Of a DNA stretch of 39,686 nucleotides, positions 1-6,612 are shown piece by piece; positions within the stretch are counted from its first letter, which is position 1, and the number at the start of each line of letters is the position of its first letter. A program made the position numbers and the translations under genes. Location: positions 1-39,686 of the IMG/VR virus record IMGVR_UViG_3300034198_003398; one strand, 5' to 3'. The notes below the pieces were generated by a model. It had not been told where the DNA came from, did no database searches, and was given only the letters and a program-made list of their open reading frames with translations. This DNA is from a virus.

Positions 1-251
1 TCAGGCTTGGGCTTGGGGATGATGAGCGGGTCAAGCATTGCAGCACCCCAACTGGTAACTGCGCAACTCTCAATGACTTTCTCAACCGCATCGCTCACCT
101 CTTGCTTAAAGGCTTCGTGCTGTTCGATGGCGCGGCATAGTGCTTCTTGCGCGCTATAATGACGTTTGATGGTTTCGTGGATTGGATGGCCCTCCCTTTC
201 AATCTCCACCTCATTCAGCAGCTCCAAGGCTTTTTCTTCAATGTCTGTCAT
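1..251 (-). CDS. Hypothetical phage protein, 3' end beyond the window
   Basis: An open frame starts at the ATG at 251 and runs off the left edge, giving at least 83 residues. The first third is acidic and helical (IEEKALELLNEVEIERE), and the last visible residues are proline- and lysine-rich (IIPKPKP). It overlaps the end of the preceding 54-residue gene by 14 bases, which fits a translationally coupled operon on the minus strand. I do not recognise a family. The true C-terminus is not in the window. Confidence 0.6.
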   Translation of the reverse strand, partial: MTDIEEKALELLNEVEIEREGHPIHETIKRHYSAQEALCRAIEQHEAFKQEVSDAVEKVIESCAVTSWGAAMLDPLIIPKPKP

Positions 252-402
252 TTGCTTTGCCCCCTTCTGCCCGGCGCTCAGCAAACGTCTTACCGTCAAC
301 ACCTCGCAGCGGCCAAGCCGATTGAGGCGACACACGATGGTTACGACCCATCGGCGCAGCTGTGCGTATGTTGAGGTCGATAATGTTCTTTGCTTTTTCC
401 AT
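238..402 (-). CDS. Small basic hypothetical protein (54 aa)
   Basis: The ATG at 402 is preceded by the phage's recurrent leader (gataactggagaactgaa), with the GGAGA core at the right distance. This leader is the main reason to accept so short a gene. The product is basic, with many Arg, Lys and His residues (for example AERRAEGG), and has no membrane segment. It lies 18 bases downstream of the 243-residue gene and overlaps the next gene by 14 bases, so it belongs to the same minus-strand operon. Function unknown. Confidence 0.6.
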   Translation of the reverse strand: MEKAKNIIDLNIRTAAPMGRNHRVSPQSAWPLRGVDGKTFAERRAEGGKANDRH

Positions 403-420
403 TTCAGTTCTCCAGTTATC

Positions 421-1152
421 TCACTTGACCTTAGGGCGAGCGATTATGGTTTGAGCTACACCGTCACGCTCCTCATGAGCCTTGACTGTAGCCACTACGG
501 TTATAGTAACGTTCTCTGTGAAAGCGTTGCTACCTTTATAAATAACAACATTACCTTTTTCATCTTTACAGATGTTGATGTAGGTGGTGCCGTACATGCC
601 GTCGAAGCTCAATTGCTTCTCGCAAATCAAAGTGAACTCACGCCGGGTGTTGATTATACCGACGTGTTTACTGTTGTTACGCTCGTCTTCTATTTTATTA
701 AGACGGCGCACGGCACGTTCGTGCAGTTTCTCTTGAGCACGTTGGAAGCTCTTACGGACAGCGTTGGTCTGGTTGTCAGTCAAAGCACCCCATTCATTAA
801 TGGATTCACGCATGTTATCCATAAAGTCGCCGGTGGCGTAGAATGACAACGGGTGAGACACACGTTTACATGAGCATTGGTAGTCTTTACCATCCACTAC
901 GCAGCAATGTTCCGGATACTGGTCTTCCCACTGGCTACAGCGGGGATCAAGATCCCACGCTTGAGCGTAGTCACCTTCGCTGAAAAGCCAGTCATGTAGA
1001 TTCTTAGCATCTTCATGATTTTCCATCCAACGTTTCCGGGCACCCTTGCGGCGATTTATATCGATACGGGTGTGGGCTGCGTTGATGTACGCGTCTTCGT
1101 TCTCTACATGATCAGGAACGTCGATGGTGGGATAGTAAGGTGTACGTGTCAT
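421..1152 (-). CDS. Phage protein with a Cys cluster and a likely OB-like C-terminal domain
   Basis: The start is the ATG at 1152, behind an actggagatttgaaa leader; a TTG two codons upstream is less likely. The 243-residue product has an N-terminal part with a Cys cluster (residues about 70-100, including HCCVV and CSCKR), a basic helical middle (RAQEKLHERAVRRL), and a C-terminal beta-rich region of about 80 residues containing REFTL, FDGMYGTTYIN, VIYKGSN and TVKAHEERDGVAQTI. From memory this last block recurs in phage replication-region proteins and looks like an OB-fold nucleic-acid-binding domain; that is an inference. It sits directly downstream of the primase-helicase gene but has its own operator-bearing promoter. 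A role in binding nucleic acid during replication is plausible but unproven. Confidence 0.6.
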   Translation of the reverse strand: MTRTPYYPTIDVPDHVENEDAYINAAHTRIDINRRKGARKRWMENHEDAKNLHDWLFSEGDYAQAWDLDPRCSQWEDQYPEHCCVVDGKDYQCSCKRVSHPLSFYATGDFMDNMRESINEWGALTDNQTNAVRKSFQRAQEKLHERAVRRLNKIEDERNNSKHVGIINTRREFTLICEKQLSFDGMYGTTYINICKDEKGNVVIYKGSNAFTENVTITVVATVKAHEERDGVAQTIIARPKVK

Positions 1153-1183
1153 TTTCAAATCTCCAGTTCTACGTTATGAAACC

Positions 1184-1212
1184 CTTATAGGCTCATTCCA
1201 CGTGGAAAGAAA
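1184..1212 (-). promoter_or_regulatory. Promoter with TTCCACGTGGAA operator in the spacer (copy 1)
   Basis: On the minus strand a -10-like TATAAG (1184-1189) lies 17 bases downstream of a weak -35-like TTTCTT (1207-1212). The perfect 12-base palindrome TTCCACGTGGAA occupies 1196-1207, almost entirely inside the spacer. About 80 bases around it are closely similar to the block at 4,073-4,154 on the plus strand, including the upstream A/T-rich stretch and the downstream GGGTTTCATAAC. It should drive the 243-residue gene and those after it. The palindrome's position suggests a repressor operator. Confidence 0.65.
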
Positions 1213-1244
1213 AGCCTAAAAACGCTTTAACCTAAAAATAATTT

Positions 1245-3365
1245 TCAAACGCTATACTTTCCTCCACTTGCGGAGCTCAAAACAGCCTCGTCAACCTGAA
1301 CATAATGGGTTGCGCGGCCCACCGCCTTCTCAAGATGGATCACCTCAAGCACGCCATCATCAATCATTGACGACATTGCTCTCTCCTTACGCTCTTGGCT
1401 GGCCTTTACCCCACCCTGAGCAACCGGCAGACGCTCATAATGAGAACGGCTCTTGCGCGGTTGAGTGCGCACCAACTCAATAAGGTCACGACATATGCGC
1501 TCCCAATTATCGTTTTCGCGTTGTTCCTTCTGCTCTTCTTTGAACTGAGCACGTTCACCATGCTTGAGCGGACGAGCCACAGCGTGATTGAACCAGATGT
1601 CTTTGTCGTAACCCAGAACGTCTTTGTGTGTCTCTTTATTGTTGATAAGCTCGAACACCATCTCTGGGAATTCGGTCGGGAAGCGAACCTTTGTCGCCTT
1701 TAGAATGCGAGGTGCGTCGTGCTCCTCACCATCCTTGAACACGGTGTAGACACCTTGGGCGTCGCCAGTCCAAGCCGAAGCACCACGAGGACCCAGATAC
1801 TCGGAGTCACCTGACCCCAACATCTTAGCCGTGTGGCTCACGATGATGATCGGGAAGGCGGAGAAGGACTGCTTAACGTAAGCCATAGCCCGACCTACTT
1901 CCGCGTTGTCGTTTTCGTTTTCAAGATCGAACACTGCGTTCGCTGTATCAAAAACCACCAGAGGAAGCGCGTTATATATTGTACCATCTGCTTTTTCATT
2001 TTCAACCGTCCAATCCTTATATTCGTCAGCAACCTGAGACACGACCTTTGGGTCTAGCCGGTGAGCACTGATGACGCGGACACGTTCATCAAAGTCGCTG
2101 GCTCGCATCCCGGTGAAGCCCCAAGAGTGTAACGAGTAGATGACCCGTTGAACCTGCACCACAGACTCGGTGATGATGATCACGTTGCGGCGGACAGAAG
2201 GCTTCAGCTCATAATCGACCGGGCAGAGGTGGGCCGTAGCTAGAGCCATCGGCACGATGAGGGTGGTCTTACCGACGCCCGGTGCACCCGCAACCACGTT
2301 GACCCCAGTGGACATGAAGTCATCAAATATGTATTCAAAGACTGTAACCTCACCCGCCCCACTCCGTAAAGACTTCTTGAGGCTGAGAGGATGCTCGTCA
2401 GGGTTCTCTACCGGGCTGCGGGTTACATCGTTCCCGTTACCTGACCACCCGTTGTCAATCGCCATACGGAATATCGATCGGTATGTGATTGAGTGGGGGG
2501 TATCAATGTCGCGTTCCCACTTACGGCGCTGAGCAGCGGCATCAAACTTATCGCTGTTGTCCGACCACTCCGTCCATATCTTGTAGCCGTTCTCACCATA
2601 AGGTTTGAGCACCATACCGACGTTGACCCATGTGGTGTAGTCGTCAGCATCAACGAACTTGAGAGCAGAGCGCAGGTCATCAAATGTTTGAGCTGTGGCT
2701 ACCGGAACCCCACCGCGCTCAGTCAGGCTGTAGTTAACAGGCGCACGAGCCTTGCTCGCGATTAAAGAAGGTAGCGGACTAGGTTGAGCCGGTTTACTAA
2801 TTGATAGCGGTGAGCGGCCTGACTCCCATCTGTATACCCCGGTTGAGCCTAATGTTGGTGCTACGCAGATGTAACCATGGTGCTTTAAGTCCAGACCCTT
2901 CCCTAACGTGCCGGGGTATGTCATGTCTGGGTCGGCTTTGAACAAGCGGTGTTCGCCCCCACCTTGAGTTATAGCTGTGCAGTCTGAGTGGAGCACACCG
3001 TGTTCAGCTTCAAGTGCGGCTAGGGAGTCATCACCGCCATTCTGCGGGTCAATGTCCAGAGCCAGCAGACCTGAGTCCGCAAGACTTATACCGATACCCG
3101 CGTCAGGGTCAACAGCCCACCAATCTTTGATGAGCTTCTCATCTACCGTCGCATCTTGATGCCCATGGGGTGCAAGGTCGGCTTGTGGGTGCTTACCGGG
3201 TTTGTGACCTTTTTCGTTATTAGGTCGGCCACAACGACACTGGCCGTGTTCATCAACAGACCAAACGGGCAGCACATGCCACCCCATCTTTGCGTAAGCG
3301 AGCGCGTAATCAAGAGTGGTCGGAGCTTTATCTACAGCCCAAACATGTTTACCACCTGTGGTCAC
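1245..3365 (-). CDS. Primase-polymerase / RepA-like helicase fusion
   Basis: This 706-residue protein combines three domains. Residues about 17-200 resemble the bifunctional primase-polymerase (archaeo-eukaryotic primase) domain, with the metal-binding pair ALDIDPQNGG (D104, D106) and GGGEHRLF (H139). Residues about 228-310 match the PriCT-2 type linker (DYTTWVNVGMVL, IWTEWSDNSDKF). The C-terminal part is a RecA/RepA-like hexameric helicase ATPase, with Walker A GAPGVGKTT near residue 360 and Walker B LPLVVFDTA near 472, followed by PIIIVSHTAK. It most likely primes and unwinds phage DNA alongside the family B polymerase at 12,319. The start is a GTG at 3365 preceded by GGAGG. This GTG overlaps the stop of an 11-residue ORF that carries the phage's usual leader, so translation is probably coupled. 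Confidence 0.85.
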   Translation of the reverse strand: MTTGGKHVWAVDKAPTTLDYALAYAKMGWHVLPVWSVDEHGQCRCGRPNNEKGHKPGKHPQADLAPHGHQDATVDEKLIKDWWAVDPDAGIGISLADSGLLALDIDPQNGGDDSLAALEAEHGVLHSDCTAITQGGGEHRLFKADPDMTYPGTLGKGLDLKHHGYICVAPTLGSTGVYRWESGRSPLSISKPAQPSPLPSLIASKARAPVNYSLTERGGVPVATAQTFDDLRSALKFVDADDYTTWVNVGMVLKPYGENGYKIWTEWSDNSDKFDAAAQRRKWERDIDTPHSITYRSIFRMAIDNGWSGNGNDVTRSPVENPDEHPLSLKKSLRSGAGEVTVFEYIFDDFMSTGVNVVAGAPGVGKTTLIVPMALATAHLCPVDYELKPSVRRNVIIITESVVQVQRVIYSLHSWGFTGMRASDFDERVRVISAHRLDPKVVSQVADEYKDWTVENEKADGTIYNALPLVVFDTANAVFDLENENDNAEVGRAMAYVKQSFSAFPIIIVSHTAKMLGSGDSEYLGPRGASAWTGDAQGVYTVFKDGEEHDAPRILKATKVRFPTEFPEMVFELINNKETHKDVLGYDKDIWFNHAVARPLKHGERAQFKEEQKEQRENDNWERICRDLIELVRTQPRKSRSHYERLPVAQGGVKASQERKERAMSSMIDDGVLEVIHLEKAVGRATHYVQVDEAVLSSASGGKYSV

Positions 3366-3397
3366 GACTCCTCCGATTTATAGGTTTTTGCCAGCAT
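3362..3397 (-). CDS. Putative 11-residue leader peptide upstream of the primase gene
   Basis: The ATG at 3397 sits behind ataaccggagacagctg, a version of the leader used by many genes here. The frame reads MLAKTYKSEES and stops at a TGA that overlaps the GTG start of the primase gene (GTGA). The same bases also supply GGAGG for that GTG. This looks like a translational-coupling leader. A frameshifted former N-terminus of the primase is the alternative. Confidence 0.35.
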   Translation of the reverse strand: MLAKTYKSEES

Positions 3398-3431
3398 CAG
3401 CTGTCTCCGGTTATACGTTATGTGGGTCGGC

Positions 3432-3460
3432 ATTATCGGGCTATTGTTTTGAAAAGGCAA
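3432..3460 (-). promoter_or_regulatory. Sigma70-like promoter for the primase operon
   Basis: On the minus strand TTGCCT (3455-3460) is followed after 17 bases by GATAAT (3432-3437). The start of the spacer (TTTCAAAA) closely matches the site at 11,504-11,532. It faces away from the promoter at 3,492-3,520, so this 90-base stretch is the divergent control region. Confidence 0.55.
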
Positions 3461-3491
3461 GCCCCCGCGTAAAAATATTTTTCCACCCCAC

Positions 3492-3520
3492 TTGCCTTCT
3501 GGATTGAAATGACCCAGAAT
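3492..3520 (+). promoter_or_regulatory. Sigma70-like promoter for the plus-strand operon
   Basis: TTGCCT (3492-3497) is followed after exactly 17 bases by CAGAAT (3515-3520). It lies about 46 bases upstream of the first plus-strand gene. The -10 box is weak, but the -35 box is the same hexamer seen at four other sites in this window. Confidence 0.45.
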
Positions 3521-3565
3521 GCGTAAGCGATCATTTCGCAATAACTGATAACTTGGGAGAACCCC

Positions 3566-3715
3566 GTGTATAGACTTGAAGACCTTTACGTCATTTTCAG
3601 ACAAGAGCCGACTGCCGAAGGTAAGGTAGAGCTTCTGCGCGACTGGCAGCAGTCCCGCTATCCCTTCCGTATCAATTGGAACCGCTTGATACGAATCTGG
3701 TCTAGACGCAAATGA
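3566..3715 (+). CDS. Small basic hypothetical protein (49 aa, GTG start)
   Basis: A GTG at 3566 follows gataacttgggagaacccc, a variant of the recurrent leader. The frame encodes 49 residues that are acidic at the front (LEDL) and strongly basic at the end (RLIRIWSRRK). Its TGA overlaps the ATG of the next gene (ATGA), strong support for real coupled translation. It is the first gene of the plus-strand operon, a position that in phages often carries early host-takeover factors. I recognise no family. Confidence 0.55.
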   Translation: MYRLEDLYVIFRQEPTAEGKVELLRDWQQSRYPFRINWNRLIRIWSRRK

Positions 3716-4068
3716 GGAAGATCAGCGACGCTGAAAAGAAGCGTTATGAAGAAAGTGACCGGCTGCTGGCACGGTACAAGGTCAAACGTAAAGAGTGGTT
3801 CAAGTCCACAGTTGACGAGTGTGTCCGTCCCGACGAGATGATGCGTATGTTGCGTTACATCAAGGATATGCCCCCAGCAGCAGAGCGTGACTTCATCTCC
3901 CGGCTGTCAGGTCTGCGGTGGTTGTTGGATAGCGAACCGGATGTGCGCCTCGTCGTGCTGCGAGTTATCGCCAAGAGGGTGGACAAGTTGTACGGAGAGC
4001 TAGATGACCCACTTCCACCGGGTACCAACATGTTCTTTGAAGCTAAGAGAATCCTAGCTGTTCGTTAG
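3712..4068 (+). CDS. Hypothetical phage protein (118 aa)
   Basis: This charged, mainly helical 118-residue protein starts at an ATG overlapping the previous stop. It begins MRKISDAEKKRYEESD and contains several Arg/Lys-rich helices (VLRVIAKRVDKLY). No catalytic motif, signal peptide or membrane segment is visible. An operator-bearing promoter follows it, so it and the 49-residue gene form a separate two-gene early unit. Function unknown. Confidence 0.65.
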   Translation: MRKISDAEKKRYEESDRLLARYKVKRKEWFKSTVDECVRPDEMMRMLRYIKDMPPAAERDFISRLSGLRWLLDSEPDVRLVVLRVIAKRVDKLYGELDDPLPPGTNMFFEAKRILAVR

Positions 4069-4106
4069 TTGGGCGAAATTATTTTTGGGTGCAAGCGTTT
4101 TTTCAC

Positions 4107-4135
4107 TTTACTTCCACGTGGAATGAAACTAGAGA
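4107..4135 (+). promoter_or_regulatory. Promoter with TTCCACGTGGAA operator in the spacer (copy 2)
   Basis: TTTACT (4107-4112) and TAGAGA (4130-4135) are 17 bases apart, with the perfect palindrome TTCCACGTGGAA at 4112-4123 between them. The block from about 4,073 to 4,154 aligns with the minus-strand block near 1,165-1,245: shared AAAT.ATTTTT.GGT, GCGTTTTT, the palindrome, and GGGTTTCATAAC. It drives the run of small genes starting at 4,168. Confidence 0.65.
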
Positions 4136-4167
4136 GGGTTTCATAACTTGATAACTGGAGACTTGAA

Positions 4168-4464
4168 ATGACTGACCTAGACGAATTGCTCGCCGAATTC
4201 AAAGCACTGACTGTTGAGATCTCGCTTGACGATCTTAACCCAGCCCAGCGCCGTGTAGCCGACCGTATGATTAGCTCGATAACTTTTCTGGACTACGAAA
4301 TCAAGAAGCTGTCGGTTACGCGTTTCGATAACAGTAAGCATGTCACGCTGTATGTCGAGAGCGGTCTGCCAAACGACGAGGGCACCATGGCCTCGATCTT
4401 CGGACGTCTTGAGCGCCACGTTCAAATCGGCTCACGCGGTGGTGTAAAGAACCTAAGCCGTTAA
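4168..4464 (+). CDS. Hypothetical protein (98 aa), first gene of the operator-controlled unit
   Basis: The ATG follows gataactggagacttgaa, the recurrent leader. The 98-residue product has an acidic helical N-terminus (DLDELLAEFKAL), a central helix with ISSITFLDYEIKKL, and a basic end (GSRGGVKNLSR). It is soluble, with no Cys residues or recognisable motif. It is the first gene after the palindrome-bearing promoter and so is probably expressed under the same control as the 243-residue gene at 421-1,152. Confidence 0.65.
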   Translation: MTDLDELLAEFKALTVEISLDDLNPAQRRVADRMISSITFLDYEIKKLSVTRFDNSKHVTLYVESGLPNDEGTMASIFGRLERHVQIGSRGGVKNLSR

Positions 4465-4485
4465 TTTTATAACTGGAGAACTGAA

Positions 4486-4812
4486 ATGACACAGACACAA
4501 GAATTTCTAAATGGTTGGACCGCCGCAGAGCGAGATAAGGTTGAAAGTAACGTTAAGCGTCACACCTTTCCATCGTACCGCACAGCCGATTTTGTCGACG
4601 GCTATAGATCTTTTTGGGATAACATTGAAATGACACTGAGTGATGAAATTCGCAATGACATGGCTGTTAAGGGTTATGTGTATCGACGCGATCTAAGAAA
4701 TTATCCACCGCAAAATGGTATGCGTCAGTTGTGCCGCGACCTTAGGGGTGAGGATATCAGCAAACTGATTTTTGACACAGACGCTTATCAAGCACATGGT
4801 AACAAAATCTGA
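4486..4812 (+). CDS. Hypothetical protein (108 aa)
   Basis: The start is well fixed by tataactggagaactgaa immediately upstream. The 108-residue product is soluble and rich in charged and aromatic residues (FVDGYRSFWDNIEMTL, YVYRRDLRNYPPQ). No motif is recognised. A GC-rich hairpin follows the stop, so transcription may partly end here. In position and size it resembles the small early proteins phages often use against the host or its defences, but that is only context. Confidence 0.65.
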   Translation: MTQTQEFLNGWTAAERDKVESNVKRHTFPSYRTADFVDGYRSFWDNIEMTLSDEIRNDMAVKGYVYRRDLRNYPPQNGMRQLCRDLRGEDISKLIFDTDAYQAHGNKI

Positions 4813-4822
4813 GCTTAAACCG

Positions 4823-4842
4823 GTGGGGGTTTCGGCCCCCAC
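4823..4842 (+). terminator. GC-rich hairpin, possible terminator
   Basis: GTGGGGG pairs perfectly with CCCCCAC around a six-base TTTCGG loop, 11 bases after a stop codon. It is not followed by a clear T run, so it may be a partial terminator or an mRNA-end stabiliser rather than a strong Rho-independent terminator. Confidence 0.5.
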
Positions 4843-4866
4843 AAATCTTATAACTGGAGAACTGAA

Positions 4867-5097
4867 ATGAATAATGATCGTCGTAAAGAAATCAACAAGG
4901 CTATCGGGCTACTGCAAGAGGCTCTCAGCATACTTGAGACCGCTCGTGATGAAGAGGGTTACACTTTTGAAAACATGCCTGAGAACCTGCAGAACAGTGA
5001 ACGTGGGCAGCAGACTGAAGAAGCCTACAACCAGCTTGAGGAAGCATGTTGCAACCTTGAGGAAGTCATCACCAGCTCTGAATTCGCAGCTCAGTAA
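4867..5097 (+). CDS. Acidic helical hypothetical protein (76 aa)
   Basis: The ATG is preceded by tataactggagaactgaa. The 76-residue product is very acidic and nearly all helical, with heptad-like segments at both ends (INKAIGLLQEALSILE and AYNQLEEACCNLEEVI), suggesting a helical hairpin or coiled-coil dimer. Charge and size would suit a DNA-mimic or inhibitor protein, but nothing proves this. Confidence 0.65.
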   Translation: MNNDRRKEINKAIGLLQEALSILETARDEEGYTFENMPENLQNSERGQQTEEAYNQLEEACCNLEEVITSSEFAAQ

Positions 5098-5108
5098 GGA
5101 GGCTTGAA

Positions 5109-5219
5109 ATGTTGTTTGACCTTGAACCATATCTACCATTCGAAGCATTCGTAATGATCTGCATATTCATCCTCGGCGCTGTTGTGTGCTGGGGCGAAAA
5201 TAAGAACGGAGGGAAGTAA
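5109..5219 (+). CDS. Small single-pass membrane protein (36 aa)
   Basis: The ATG at 5109 follows taaggaggcttgaa, a strong Shine-Dalgarno sequence. The frame codes for 36 residues with one hydrophobic segment at about residues 11-28 (FEAFVMICIFILGAVVCW) and a short hydrophilic tail. The next gene begins two bases after its stop, and the end of this gene (ggagggaag) provides that gene's ribosome binding site. Role unknown; it is in the early region, so it is unlikely to be a classical holin. Confidence 0.55.
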   Translation: MLFDLEPYLPFEAFVMICIFILGAVVCWGENKNGGK

Positions 5220-5220
5220 C

Positions 5221-5592
5221 ATGAAGCTATATCGCACACCGACCGGTCATTGGGCTGGCACTAAGGACGAAGCAATCACCATCGCTAAGGTGCACGACAC
5301 CACTTACGAGCAGTATGATGTGCCTTACGACAAAGCAGGTCTGCTCGCATTCCTGAATGGTTTTAAGGTCGGCGCTACACCGGCTGCAAATAGCCCGGTA
5401 GATGACGAACCTTTCGTGATAGTCAGGACGCCGGTCTTTGTCAAGCCATCTGAGGTTACACGCTCATCACCACAGAAGATACAAGACCGTATGGAGCTTG
5501 AGGATGCTATCTTAGCGGCTCCGTTAGACACTGCTGTGGCTCTTGCTGAGTTGGTTATGTGTCGCATTCGTGACTTTACTAAGGGGAAGTAA
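5221..5592 (+). CDS. Hypothetical protein (123 aa)
   Basis: The start chosen is the ATG at 5221, just behind ggagggaagtaac; a longer frame from 5182 would overlap the 36-residue gene and lacks a good site. The product begins MKLYRTPTGHWAGTKDEA and has a central proline-rich section (PAANSPVDDEP), ending in a helix with Cys (LAELVMCRIRDFTKGK). The N-terminal 45 residues resemble a short alpha/beta domain common in small phage proteins, but I cannot name it. Its stop codon lies inside a hairpin. Confidence 0.6.
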   Translation: MKLYRTPTGHWAGTKDEAITIAKVHDTTYEQYDVPYDKAGLLAFLNGFKVGATPAANSPVDDEPFVIVRTPVFVKPSEVTRSSPQKIQDRMELEDAILAAPLDTAVALAELVMCRIRDFTKGK

Positions 5593-5602
5593 CTTTCCCC
5601 TT
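5581..5602 (+). terminator. Hairpin overlapping the stop codon, probable terminator
   Basis: AAGGGGAA (5581-5588) pairs with TTCCCCTT (5595-5602) around a six-base loop that includes the TAA stop of the preceding gene, and is followed by a short TTC. It probably ends the 4,168-5,592 transcript before the next promoter. Confidence 0.55.
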
Positions 5603-5629
5603 TTCAAACCAGAATTACACCCCTATAGA
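5601..5629 (+). promoter_or_regulatory. Putative promoter before the 56-residue gene
   Basis: TATAGA (5624-5629) lies 17 bases after TTTTCA (5601-5606). The surrounding CCTTTTCAAA...ACACCCCTATAG resembles the site at 11,504-11,532 (TTGCCTGTTCAAAA...ACGCCTATAG). The -35 match is poor. If active, it would start the long transcript that includes the hypermodification genes. Confidence 0.35.
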
Positions 5630-5661
5630 TACACAGATAACTTGATAACTGGAGAATTGAA

Positions 5662-5832
5662 ATGCAACGTATTGCTGATTACACCGCCCCTACTAAACGC
5701 CAAGATGGCTACCTAAGAATTAGCGTGCTTGAGGCTGGTCGCCGTCACATTATAGCTGAGCACCGGGTTGACGGTAAGATAGCCGCTCGCCATGTAGCCG
5801 CCCAATACGCCGCCAAACCTTGGAACTTTTAA
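5662..5832 (+). CDS. Small basic hypothetical protein (56 aa)
   Basis: The ATG follows gataactggagaattgaa. The 56-residue product (from MQRIADYTAPTKRQ to AAQYAAKPWNF) is basic, with a predicted strand-helix pattern and no Cys or membrane segment. The next gene's leader begins right after its stop. No known family. Confidence 0.6.
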   Translation: MQRIADYTAPTKRQDGYLRISVLEAGRRHIIAEHRVDGKIAARHVAAQYAAKPWNF

Positions 5833-5852
5833 CTGATAACTGGAGAATGATC

Positions 5853-6587
5853 ATGGTTACAAAAACACGTATTCACTGGACTGACGAAGAGCGTAACATA
5901 GTTTTCAATCGCATGGTTGAGGTGTATGCTGAGGGTAGGTCCAGCAGCAGAGAAAACATATTAATCAAGTCGCAGTATGATCTCCCGATCGGTCGTCGCC
6001 GTAAGGTTTACCCTGCGATGCTGTCTAACCTAAAGGACTGGATGGAAAGAGCCAAAGCAGAGTCTTATAGTCGGGCTCGTGACCGTAAGCTGACTGTGGC
6101 CGCTTTAGCCGCTAAGGTTGAAGCACTTGCTCCGCAACCAGTTGAGCTTGGCGTCTCAGAGTTGCTTGAGAAGCTGTTTGACCAGTTGGCTAAGCGTGTG
6201 GCTACAGAAGTCATGTCAGGTATCTCTGAGCAGCTCTCTGCTCTGCAGAAGACGCATCAGGATCCTCGGCCGATCATCGTCAATCAAACTGCGCCGGGTG
6301 GGTGGCCACAGACCACTAAGCCTCGCCGTAAGCGTATTACAATTATCGGCTTGAGGGGGCAACAGATGTCAGTGATCAAGCAGAAGTATCAAGACATAGA
6401 CTTCACGTTCTTAGATGTTGATGATGCTGCGGGCCGCGTTCCTTGTGAAGCTGAATGGACTATCATGATGACCAAGTTCATCAATCATTCAGTTTACGCT
6501 AAGTATCGTAACACCCCCAACATGCGTCATTGCAATGGTGGTATTAGTGACTTAGGGTCAATCATTCAGGACGTTCGCAATTCATAA
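5853..6587 (+). CDS. Hypothetical protein, basic N-terminal region and Rossmann-like C-terminal region
   Basis: The start is the second ATG at 5853, six bases after GGAGA in the recurrent leader; the ATG at 5847 is too close. The 244-residue product has a basic N-terminal region (WTDEERNIVFNRMV, GRRRKVYPAML) that may bind nucleic acid, a helical middle (VSELLEKLFDQLAKRV), and a C-terminal part of about 85 residues beginning KRITIIGLRGQQM, followed by FTFLDVDDA and EAEWTIMMTKFINHSV. That last pattern, a strand plus glycine turn and later a D/E-W-strand-H, faintly recalls the DUF2325 Rossmann-like fold. It is the last larger gene before the hypermodification operon; a link to it is not shown. 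Confidence 0.6.
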   Translation: MVTKTRIHWTDEERNIVFNRMVEVYAEGRSSSRENILIKSQYDLPIGRRRKVYPAMLSNLKDWMERAKAESYSRARDRKLTVAALAAKVEALAPQPVELGVSELLEKLFDQLAKRVATEVMSGISEQLSALQKTHQDPRPIIVNQTAPGGWPQTTKPRRKRITIIGLRGQQMSVIKQKYQDIDFTFLDVDDAAGRVPCEAEWTIMMTKFINHSVYAKYRNTPNMRHCNGGISDLGSIIQDVRNS

Positions 6588-6612
6588 TACAGATTTCATT
6601 TGGAGATTACCG

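Noticed and set aside
166-846. Long plus-strand frame (226 codons) over the left end.
   Set aside because: It lies opposite the minus-strand genes at 1-1152, which have conserved leaders and a sensible composition. It has no ribosome binding site and an odd composition.
1395-2765. Several plus-strand frames of 74-102 codons inside the primase gene.
   Set aside because: They are antisense shadows of a gene with clear primase and helicase motifs.
3398-3604. Upstream extension of the 11-residue ORF to an 80-codon frame.
   Set aside because: The extension would run through the divergent promoters and has no ribosome binding site.
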